Shown here in pieces: positions 38,171-46,207 of a DNA stretch of 59,857 bases. Origin of the DNA: Planctomycetaceae bacterium. Lineage in GTDB: Bacteria; Planctomycetota; Planctomycetia; Pirellulales; Thermoguttaceae. Within the stretch, counting starts at the first letter, position 1, and every line of letters starts with the position of its first letter. The position numbers were made by a program, and so were the translations under genes. Location: positions 1-59,857 of the forward strand of contig JAAYAY010000325.1 in NCBI GenBank assembly GCA_012719125.1, in the 5' to 3' direction. A model generated the notes under the pieces. It ran no database searches. It saw only the letters and a program-made list of their open reading frames with translations, and was not told the origin of the DNA.

Positions 38171-41100
38171 CACAGAAGCCCCAAGCCTCGGAGAGTGGCG
38201 AGCCATAACCGGGTACGAGCCGCAGTACTCGGTCGCAGCGGAGATGGCTCTTCAAGCGGCTCACGAAGGGAGGCTTCTTTGTATTCGTTTGATCAATCAG
38301 AGAGCCGGCCTCGCCGACGATTTCCAGATATTGACCGAAAATCGGATTGACGCGTTCCAGGTGAAATGGGCGCAGCGACCTTCCTCGTTCACATTCTCAA
38401 ACCTTCGCGCGTTGATTCGCGGACTCGCCACCGGTTGGCATCACCTGCGTCAAGATCATCCTGCACTGCGCGTTGTTGTTCATGTTTACACGAATCATCC
38501 AGCTTCCGTGAACGATTCGGTTAAGCATTCTTCGGGAGAAAAGATCGGATCGTTCTTTGACTTTCGAGCAGACATCTTGGAAGTGATGCGACGGGGCGGG
38601 GCCCCGAAGGAGGCGACAATCAAGAAATGGGAGGCTCCCCTTCGGGACCTTCAGATCGAGTCAGGACTCGATGCCCAAGAATTCGACGAGTTTCTCCGCG
38701 ATCTGTGTGTAGATGTTGGACAGACGCTCGTTTCGGAACGCACGGACCCGCTTGATCTCTCGCCACCACGAACGCGCACCTCCGACGTCGAGAAGCTAAA
38801 AGCCTATCTCCTGAAAAGGGTCCGGGAGGAGCACCGCGGCTTCACTGTCGAGATTTCTTGCTCTGAGCTACTTGCTGGAGCAGGCTTGGACGACCGGCTT
38901 GATTTGAGGAATCGTCATGTGTTCCCGCCACCGGATATCCAATACAGTCCACTGGCCAACACAAGAGATGACTTGGCACAGCGTCTCCGCAGGTTGCCAG
39001 GTGGCTATCTCTCCTTGGTCGGAGCACCAGGTTCCGGAAAATCAACCCTTATTAACGAAGAATTCACCGATCCGGCTCTTCGTGTGCTTCGTTACTATTC
39101 CTTCATTCCGGGAACGGATCTGAGTGGCCATATTCGGGGCGAGTCTGAACATTTTCTCCACGACATCAATCTTTCTCTGCGTCGCCTTGGTGCTAGCGGG
39201 TATTCGCGTCAACTGGATGTGGCACTCGATCCAAAGAGCGAATTCCTCAAGCAAATTGCCTGCCTCAACGAGGAATTTTCGAGGACTGGCCGCCGGACGA
39301 TCATCTTCGTGGACGGCCTTGACCACATACCGAGAGAGCAACAACCGCAACGCTCTCTCCTGTGCGACCTGCCCTTACCCAATCAGGTCCCTGACGGAGT
39401 GTTTGTCGTTCTGGGCACCCAGACGGTTGAATTGTCAGATCTACCGCGCCAAGTTCGACTGGAAATATTCAAGGCGGAGCGACGAGTTGATATGTCGCGT
39501 CTGACCGCTCCCCAAGTGTCTGATATCACCGCGGTCGAGTATCCGGAGGACGTCAGGACTCAAGCGTTGGCGAAAAGGCTGTTCGCACTGAGTGACGGGC
39601 ATCCACTGGCTCTGGCCATTCTGATACGCCTCCTGCGACAATCGAGGGTCACGATAGCAGATGCAGTGAGTTGCCTGGACGACATCGATTTCGTAGGAAC
39701 TGACATCGATCAGTATTACGCTACCGTTTGGGACCAATTGGATCCCGACGACGAAACGTTCGATTTCTTTGGGAGAGCCTGCCGCGACCGCCTGCCGATA
39801 AGGATCAACAGTTCGGAAACCGATCTCGGGCGTAGCAGATTCGCGTCTCTACGCCGCCAGGTTCAGCATCTGTTCCAAGAGGATCCGTCCGGACAACTTC
39901 ACTTCTTTCACAACAGTTTCAGATTGTTCTTGCGGAGAGTCACCAGCAACAACATTGCGGGGCACTTCGACGAATCAAGGCACCTCGGATACCATCGCGA
40001 CCTTGCTCACCGCTACGCGAATTCGCCCGATCCGCTCGACCGATGGGAAGTCGTGTACCATCACTGGAAAGCGAATTGCGTGCAGCGCGCAATGGAGTTT
40101 GTGACACTTGAATCGGCACGAGAACAGGTTCACCACTTCCGTCCTCCGGATGCGCTGTTTCCGGATCTTCGCGTTCTCCTACAACTGGCGTTCGAAACAG
40201 CAAACCTACCGAAAGTTGCCGAGATCGCGCTCATATGGAACGAACTCAATCTCTGTGGCTACGCGATGAACGATCAGTACGATTCGATCGCCAGAGAACT
40301 GGTTCTTGCAGGAGAAGTTCGCACTGCGATTCGCCTTCTGATGGACGGCACCGCCGTGCGCCTAAAAGCCGCCACATGTCTAGACGCTGCTGTTACGTTG
40401 TCGGAGATGGGACACGATAAAGTCGCGCGGGCACTCTTCTTCGCTGCGGAACCCCTTTCGCAACTGCATCAGTTCAACGAGGTGATTGACGAAACCGAAC
40501 GCAAGGTGCTTGTCCAATGGGCGAGGACTGCGAGCAGGTTTCGGCGTCCGCAGCAGGTTTTGACAATGATTCGCACCGCGGCGCTGCAAACGGCGTTTCA
40601 TACTGGACATCGCAGCGACCCAGAGACGATCCGCGATGAACTGCTCATCGCTTTTGCAGGGAGCATCTCCGGGCATCCAGAAGAATCGCTGATTGATGAT
40701 GTAGACAGGGAAATGCGCCCTCGCTCCCGTGCAGCTTGGCTCCGACTTCGCAATGCGCGGATCCACGCGCTACCGAGGGGTGACGACCGCCGTGGAAGTC
40801 TTGCAGAGAGTGTCGTCGAAGCATACGAGAACGTGTCACCGACTGAGATGACCACGCCGGAAAGATTGCTGGTCGCGGAGATCGCGTCTTTTCTGTGCAA
40901 CAACCAGCAAGCCGCGAAGCGCGTACTCAAGGAGTTCGCTCCCACCCAAAGTAATGTCTTTCCGCACGAGAATGCACTAACACAAGTGCAAATGAATTGG
41001 TTCCGCCTGTTTCGACTCAGAGGCTCCCTAGGCGAAAGAGTCGACATAAAGGAAATCGAAATCGACGAGGAGAACCAGTTCGTACGCGCCCTTGGATTCG

Positions 41101-44100
41101 TCACGCGGCATATCGCGACCTTTGGTCTCCTGGCTGCGAAACGATTTCGGCACGAACTGTCGACAGACGAGCTACTTCAGGCGGTGCGCTCTACAATGCG
41201 GTTCATGGATGGGGGGGCAAGCAATGCTGATGTCGACGATGTGCATCGACATATCAGGCCGCTTCGCCCGGCGGTCGCCCAGCTTGTGCTTCGACATCTA
41301 GTCGACAACGAGTCCATCGAGCAAGTTGCCGACATGCTCATCGATGCGGCAACAGGCATGTCGTCGATTCCATCTTGGACCGCGTTTGAGAGCCTTTCGC
41401 TCTTCCATCACCTGCGCGAAGCGGGCGTTGACTCCAACGTGTGTCGTGAGTTTCTCGATCGTATTGAAAGAGAATGGCGGCCGGATTCCGAGGACGCCTC
41501 AATGCGAGCGGAGCGGGAAGTCCGACTCGCCAAGGCACGGAATCAACTCGGCGACCACGAATGCGCCATAACGCATCTTCGCGCTGCCGTTGAGACTCAA
41601 GGAACTGTGGAGCACAGTGAAGACTACCAATTGGGAACCGCTTGCCATTTCTTGGTAAAGGCAAACCGAACAGATCCTGACGAAGTCCGAAGACGTCGAC
41701 GTTCGGAACTTCTCGTCAAGACGAGCATGGCTGGTGCACTAACGAGCGCGCCATCGGGCGGTGCCGCGGAAGCAGCGATCATCGACGCGTGTCGCTGGAA
41801 TCCAATGGAAGCGGCTGCCTTGACCAGACACCTCGCTGAATCTGGGGCAATTAGCTTTGCCGATGCAGCGGGTTCGTTTCTCAAGGAGGCGGTTCATCAC
41901 GACGAATCCTGTGCGAAGCTTGCTCTGTCTATCACAAAAGCGTTTCTCACGCCACTCGGATCGCCGATGCGTGGGCTGCTTCAGGCAATCGGAAAGGCAG
42001 GAGAAGGGTCCGTATCGTTCGAATCACTCTCGGAGCGCGTCGAGTGCTTTGCTCTGCCTGAAAGGCGTTACTCGTGGCAACGCGAAATTGTTGACGCTTC
42101 AACTGCCAGTAGAATCGCTGTACCTGATTCAGCGTTCCTATTCACCGAGGAGGTCGACGCACAGTACGGAGGAGGTCGACATCCTTCAAGAGTGACCGTC
42201 GCCCCCGATGAACACCTCGACGTCACCGAAGTATGCAGAACCGTGCGGAGCCCTGAGGACTTCCGCCAATTCCGTGCCAGGTACTCCTCTCCTGGGTGGC
42301 CACATACGGACGCCTTAACGCGCGACCTCTGTTATCGCTGGAGCGTTGCCCAAGTTGCCCAACTTGCGAGGACTGTCTTGGAGTACGACGAAGATGGTCG
42401 GGAGGTGATGATTTGCGCCGAGGCCCTCGAAGCCCGCGGCGACCCAGGTCAGGCCGTGGAGATCGCACGGTTGGTTCTTGAGAACTGCGGGCGCAACTAC
42501 GGAGATGACTGGCTATCCGGCGGCGCGTTGCTGCGAGCCATGAGACTCTTGGAACGACATCTGCCTCATGAGGAGTTCCGCTCAGCCATCCTTGCTTCGC
42601 TATGCCGGTACGTGAAGTCCGGGCGCAGCTTCTCAATGCGTAGCGAGGAGTTGTTTGCGGAGATCTTTCCACGCCTGTGTGATGAAGAGACATTGCTCGC
42701 GATTGCTCATCATGTGGAACGTTTTCTGCAGTATTCGAGTCGGTTCGCGAAGGACGAAGAGAGCTGGCATCGTGACAACGGGACAGTCCGTCAAGCACTT
42801 CTTTGGTTCGTCGCCGATCGGCTATCCGACCCTGTCAATCTACTGTCAGATGCGGCACGATACGTGGTTGCTGAATTGATCCTCACTCACGAACTTCACG
42901 AAAAGGACCTGCTTTACGTTTGCGACTGCATCGATGGCGATCGGCGGGCAGTGCGAGGTTTTCTTGGCGCTTTGCGTGCCGCGGTTCCTCACGAGCCTGA
43001 AATCGTCCGATCTCTTACACACTGGATTCACGGAGTATGCCAGGTGAGAGATTTCGGACTGCGAGCAGAAGGCCGTATTATCTTGAACGAAATCGGTGAA
43101 TCGGCGTCGACAGAGCCAGACGACGATACCTCCCTGTTACACGGTTTCACAGGTCAGCCGCTGATTGTTCCTCCGAGCGTTTTCGAGAAGGAGATCGATG
43201 CTACTGGCTGTCTGCGCGACACTTATGACGCCACGGAATTCACCAAACTGGCTCAATACCCCATAAAAGCTCTTTCACGGGCTGCCAAGATTGAAGAGTC
43301 GGGCCTAATTCGACGGGTCTATGAGATCGCTGTGTCATTTGGGCGAGAGACTTGGGAGCGGCAAGCCGAGCTGGCACTTCGAGAACGGCTCGATAACTCA
43401 TCCCTGCGGTTCCCGTTTACACGGCTACGATCGATTGCCCTGGAAAACTCGCTGCATCGGGCCGCAGCAGAACTCATTGATGCAGGAAGACTCGATGCGC
43501 AGAATGTGAGTTATATGCTCCCGTTCTTCCGCATCTCAGATCCAGTTCTTCTTCGACTTCCTACGATATCCATGCCGAAAGAGCTTGCAGCGTTCAGGCC
43601 CGATGATTCATCCAGCGAGCAACTTCGAGAATGGCTTGCCGCGTGCGAAGGCGGTATTCGAGAGATTCAACACCTGATTGCGCACGAGGTGGAAGAGTCT
43701 TGTGTGCTTGCGGAATACTCACATTTCTGCGCGGGTCGCCGAAGATGCGTCGAAGAACGCTTCACCAATCTCTGGGTGGCTCAACCTGCAACTGACAAAC
43801 CACCGCTTCCTTTTCCATTCGACCCATTCTCCTATGCCTCTTGGTATGATCAGGCTCATTCCGATGAAGGCGCGGTCGCCGTTCGGCATTTTGGGGCAAT
43901 CGAGCATCACGGCGTCCATTCTGAATGGCTTTGCCTAAACGCGCACGCTGCTGCCGCTCTCGGCTTCTGGCCTGATCCGGAACGCGCGTTCGGTTGGACG
44001 GATGGAACGGATTTCATTTGGACAGTGCGTTGGCTCAACGGTCATCCAGACGTCCCACCTTCTCAAGATGAGCAGAGCGACGGGTGGCTGCTGCTTGGGA

Positions 44101-44234
44101 CGCCAGGAGTGCCAGCAAAGATGGCCAACTCGTTCGATTCAGTCCGCCAATTTTGTGTCGTTCGGCGTACGATTGGCGAACAAGCGAAGGGAGAATCATC
44201 GACCGCCCAATGGTATGATTCCTTCCCCATGTGA
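38154..44234 (+). CDS. Avs-like antiphage STAND NTPase with N-terminal PD-(D/E)XK nuclease
   Basis: A single intact frame of 2026 residues. Residues 20-120 look like a Cap4/Mrr-type PD-(D/E)XK nuclease: Glu30 in the first helix (YSVAAEMALQAA), Asp55/56 (LADDFQIL) and Gln69-x-Lys71 (DAFQVKW). Residues about 265-490 are a STAND NTPase: Walker A GAPGSGKST (290-298), Walker B IIFVDGLD (383-390) and the NB-ARC-like GHPLAL (482-487). About 1500 residues of alpha-helical, TPR-like sequence follow as a putative sensor. This order (effector nuclease, NTPase, long sensor) is that of Avs proteins, which detect phage terminase or portal and then cut DNA. The GTG start at 38154 has AAGGGG about 6-8 bp upstream; another GTG at 38097 lies in frame. 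GC is lower than in the core genes around it. No companion gene is coupled to it. The exact Avs type cannot be assigned by eye. Confidence 0.85.
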   Translation: MAKDDDTEAPSLGEWRAITGYEPQYSVAAEMALQAAHEGRLLCIRLINQRAGLADDFQILTENRIDAFQVKWAQRPSSFTFSNLRALIRGLATGWHHLRQDHPALRVVVHVYTNHPASVNDSVKHSSGEKIGSFFDFRADILEVMRRGGAPKEATIKKWEAPLRDLQIESGLDAQEFDEFLRDLCVDVGQTLVSERTDPLDLSPPRTRTSDVEKLKAYLLKRVREEHRGFTVEISCSELLAGAGLDDRLDLRNRHVFPPPDIQYSPLANTRDDLAQRLRRLPGGYLSLVGAPGSGKSTLINEEFTDPALRVLRYYSFIPGTDLSGHIRGESEHFLHDINLSLRRLGASGYSRQLDVALDPKSEFLKQIACLNEEFSRTGRRTIIFVDGLDHIPREQQPQRSLLCDLPLPNQVPDGVFVVLGTQTVELSDLPRQVRLEIFKAERRVDMSRLTAPQVSDITAVEYPEDVRTQALAKRLFALSDGHPLALAILIRLLRQSRVTIADAVSCLDDIDFVGTDIDQYYATVWDQLDPDDETFDFFGRACRDRLPIRINSSETDLGRSRFASLRRQVQHLFQEDPSGQLHFFHNSFRLFLRRVTSNNIAGHFDESRHLGYHRDLAHRYANSPDPLDRWEVVYHHWKANCVQRAMEFVTLESAREQVHHFRPPDALFPDLRVLLQLAFETANLPKVAEIALIWNELNLCGYAMNDQYDSIARELVLAGEVRTAIRLLMDGTAVRLKAATCLDAAVTLSEMGHDKVARALFFAAEPLSQLHQFNEVIDETERKVLVQWARTASRFRRPQQVLTMIRTAALQTAFHTGHRSDPETIRDELLIAFAGSISGHPEESLIDDVDREMRPRSRAAWLRLRNARIHALPRGDDRRGSLAESVVEAYENVSPTEMTTPERLLVAEIASFLCNNQQAAKRVLKEFAPTQSNVFPHENALTQVQMNWFRLFRLRGSLGERVDIKEIEIDEENQFVRALGFVTRHIATFGLLAAKRFRHELSTDELLQAVRSTMRFMDGGASNADVDDVHRHIRPLRPAVAQLVLRHLVDNESIEQVADMLIDAATGMSSIPSWTAFESLSLFHHLREAGVDSNVCREFLDRIEREWRPDSEDASMRAEREVRLAKARNQLGDHECAITHLRAAVETQGTVEHSEDYQLGTACHFLVKANRTDPDEVRRRRRSELLVKTSMAGALTSAPSGGAAEAAIIDACRWNPMEAAALTRHLAESGAISFADAAGSFLKEAVHHDESCAKLALSITKAFLTPLGSPMRGLLQAIGKAGEGSVSFESLSERVECFALPERRYSWQREIVDASTASRIAVPDSAFLFTEEVDAQYGGGRHPSRVTVAPDEHLDVTEVCRTVRSPEDFRQFRARYSSPGWPHTDALTRDLCYRWSVAQVAQLARTVLEYDEDGREVMICAEALEARGDPGQAVEIARLVLENCGRNYGDDWLSGGALLRAMRLLERHLPHEEFRSAILASLCRYVKSGRSFSMRSEELFAEIFPRLCDEETLLAIAHHVERFLQYSSRFAKDEESWHRDNGTVRQALLWFVADRLSDPVNLLSDAARYVVAELILTHELHEKDLLYVCDCIDGDRRAVRGFLGALRAAVPHEPEIVRSLTHWIHGVCQVRDFGLRAEGRIILNEIGESASTEPDDDTSLLHGFTGQPLIVPPSVFEKEIDATGCLRDTYDATEFTKLAQYPIKALSRAAKIEESGLIRRVYEIAVSFGRETWERQAELALRERLDNSSLRFPFTRLRSIALENSLHRAAAELIDAGRLDAQNVSYMLPFFRISDPVLLRLPTISMPKELAAFRPDDSSSEQLREWLAACEGGIREIQHLIAHEVEESCVLAEYSHFCAGRRRCVEERFTNLWVAQPATDKPPLPFPFDPFSYASWYDQAHSDEGAVAVRHFGAIEHHGVHSEWLCLNAHAAAALGFWPDPERAFGWTDGTDFIWTVRWLNGHPDVPPSQDEQSDGWLLLGTPGVPAKMANSFDSVRQFCVVRRTIGEQAKGESSTAQWYDSFPM

Positions 44235-44408
44235 GTCGGAAACCACAATGAATTCGCGCGAGGCTTCTCGCCCCGCCGGGCCACGGAGGTTGTTCATCCG
44301 GCGTGCGTCGCCAGCGCTCGCGAACGAAAACCGATGCGAAGACGGGGAAAGAATGAGGCGTTGTCATTCTACGTGCCGTGTGGCCTACTCGTCGTCCTTC
44401 CCACCAGA

Positions 44409-45005
44409 ATGAACCCCAATCTGGCCATGGGCGACGAATTGCTCAAGAAGACCGGCGCAGGCAACCTCTTTACGGTCTTCGGTGAACCCGATCTCGAAGT
44501 CACCACTGACAAGGACGGCCAAATCATCGCGGAGATCCGCGGGCTCGACGTCTACGACCCGACCACCGGCGAGATCCGCTCCTCCAGCACCGATGACATC
44601 GTTTGCTGGTTTATCGACACCAAGTACAACGGCGAGAGTTTCTTCGTCCGCCACGCCTACTTCACCGGCGCCGACGAACCCTATGAAAAGCTCAAACGGG
44701 CCCTGCTCGCCGACATCGACGAGGGCGTTTGGAGCCAACTCTACAGCACTACGAGCCGCCCCTTTCCCAGGCCCGAAACCGGCAAGATCGCCGTCAAGGT
44801 CATCAACCACTACGGCGACGAGGTCGTCAAAGTGTATCAGGTTTGGCGGCGAGGCTTGAGGCGGTTGGGGAGTCGCCGGCCGTGGAGAAGGGTCGGCTCG
44901 GGAGGGCCAACCTACGGGGTGTCGCCGCGCTGTCTCGGAGGGAACGAGCACGTTGAAGGAAAGCGGCGACGAGTCACCGCACTCCATGTGCCTGCGTGGC
45001 GTTAG
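44409..45005 (+). pseudogene. C-terminal fragment of a type III DNA methyltransferase (Mod-like) subunit
   Basis: The frame from 44409 to about 44843 reads NPNLAMGDELLKKTGAGNLF, GLDVYDPTTGEIRSSSTDDI, CWFIDTKYNGESFFVRHAYF and ETGKIAVKVINHYGDEVVKV, which matches the C-terminal region of large type III Mod-like methyltransferases. The catalytic part is missing. Where relatives usually stop after KVF-x-V, this copy runs on for about 50 unrelated residues and overlaps the fabZ stop by 4 bp. It is most likely the remains of the methyltransferase whose restriction partner is left at 37616-38170. The frame is open upstream to 44334 without similarity. Confidence 0.72.
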
Positions 45006-45520
45006 TCCTTTCCCCCTTGGAGTTCCCGGATGGCTTCGACGGGGAGGGGGATTCCCTTGATGGTTCCTTCGCAGACGATGTTGTCGTCGACGATGCACTG
45101 GAAGCGGCTGACCATCAGGGCGCGGCGGATTTTGAGCAACTGACCGACGACGACGAATCGGTCGCCCGGATGGACGACGCCGCGGAATCGGACGTCTTCG
45201 AGGCCGCCGAAGCCCATCATCTCCGCATCCATCAACTTCTGATGCTGGGTGTAGAAACTGGCCAACTGGGCGGCCGCCTCGCACATGATCACGCCCGGCA
45301 TGATGGGCATTCCGGGCATGTGGCCGCGGACCCAGAACTCGTCCTGGGTGAGATCCTTGTAGCCGACGCAGATATGCCGTTTGGGATCCTCGAAGACGAT
45401 GGCCGTCAACTGCTCCATTTCGAAGCGTTGGCAGTTGCATTTGCGGATCTCTTCGATGTCCGCAATGACGTGGTTCAGGTCGTATTCGGAGGGATCGATA
45501 ATCAAGTTCTTGTTCGGCAC
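45002..45520 (-). CDS. fabZ: 3-hydroxyacyl-ACP dehydratase (FabZ/FabA-like hotdog fold)
   Basis: A 172-residue hotdog-fold dehydratase of fatty acid synthesis, in the long planctomycete form. The active-site His67 is in WVRGHMPGMPIMPG and Glu81 is in MCEAAAQLASFY, spaced as in FabZ. The GTG at 45520 was chosen because AAGGAG sits 6 bp upstream and VPNKNLIIDPSEYDLNH matches the family start; the frame stays open through a repeat-rich stretch to 45961, which is not coding. Confidence 0.88.
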   Translation of the reverse strand: MPNKNLIIDPSEYDLNHVIADIEEIRKCNCQRFEMEQLTAIVFEDPKRHICVGYKDLTQDEFWVRGHMPGMPIMPGVIMCEAAAQLASFYTQHQKLMDAEMMGFGGLEDVRFRGVVHPGDRFVVVGQLLKIRRALMVSRFQCIVDDNIVCEGTIKGIPLPVEAIRELQGGKD

Positions 45521-45610
45521 GCCCAACTCCTTCTCATGCGGTTTCGAACCGCATCTACACTTCCGGAACATGTTTTCCCGGTGGCACTTAGGATCGCCGA
45601 GGAAATGACT

Positions 45611-45662
45611 GTCGCCTTTCGCTCTGGGAAAGTGACGCTGCTTTCGCGGAGCGAAAGGCGAC
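45611..45662. repeat. 14-bp inverted repeat (GTCGCCTTTCGCTC)
   Basis: Perfect arms GTCGCCTTTCGCTC (45611-45624) and GAGCGAAAGGCGAC (45649-45662) enclose a 24-bp spacer that itself contains AAAG/CTTT. It lies between the 32-residue peptide gene and fabZ, both on the minus strand, and could act as a terminator or be a mobile palindrome. Confidence 0.8.
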
Positions 45663-45675
45663 CATACGACGGTCC

Positions 45676-45774
45676 TTAGGTGCGAACGGCTTGCCGCTTC
45701 TGTTTCCGAGCCTTGGCGTTGGCGGGTCGCTTTCCGTGATTCGCTTTCTTGATTTTTCTGCCTGGCTTGGCCAT
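45676..45774 (-). CDS. 32-residue strongly basic peptide
   Basis: A very short frame, ATG to TAA, encoding MAKPGRKIKKANHGKRPANA followed by KARKQKRQAVRT. Nearly half of the residues are Lys or Arg, and the sequence has no acidic residue, so nucleic-acid or ribosome binding is likely. AAGGA lies 11 bp before the ATG. I believe similar short basic proteins occur in other planctomycetes but cannot verify this. It lies upstream of fabZ on the same strand. Confidence 0.6.
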   Translation of the reverse strand: MAKPGRKIKKANHGKRPANAKARKQKRQAVRT

Positions 45775-46207
45775 GATCGCAAGTTTCCTTCTGTACGTCG
45801 ACAATGAGGCTCCGGTTTGTTGGTGGACACCCGTCGCCGTTCAATAAACCTCTTAATCTACCCCCGACAAGGAGGCCTGGGAAGGCGGGCAACTCTTTCG
45901 AGGGGGATGCCATCCCAGATTCTTCACGATTACGCGCACCTGTTCCACAAAATGCTTGCACGAAGGCGTTGCGGCTATCCTACGCAGGTCGCCAGGTCAT
46001 TCCCCGCCCGCAAAGGTGGGAATGACGTTTTCTGCCGCCGGGGCATCGCGGGGCGTTAGCTCTGGATTCCCGCCTTCGCGGGAATGACGGGTGGGTTGCC
46101 GGCTGGGGGCTCGCTTACGCTCGACCACCAGCCACCCCGAAATCACGGGAAGGGGACAGTCCCATTTCTGTGGCGTCCTGCCACAAGAATCGGGACAGCC
46201 CCCGGCG
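45775..46207. other. gene-free stretch with REP-like palindromes
   Basis: Contains GTCATTCC...GGAATGAC around 45996-46025 and ATTCCCGC-CTTC-GCGGGAAT at 46066-46085, two copies of a widespread REP-like motif (ATTCCCGCC...GGGAATGAC). No gene is supported. It follows the RND exporter's stop codon, so the hairpins may end its transcript. Confidence 0.6.

Noticed and set aside
44035-44367. 110-codon minus-strand frame at the end of the STAND gene
   Set aside because: Mostly antisense to the intact STAND frame, with no motif or ribosome site.
45521-45961. N-terminal extension of fabZ
   Set aside because: It runs through a palindromic repeat and the 32-residue peptide gene; GTG 45520 has AAGGAG at good spacing.
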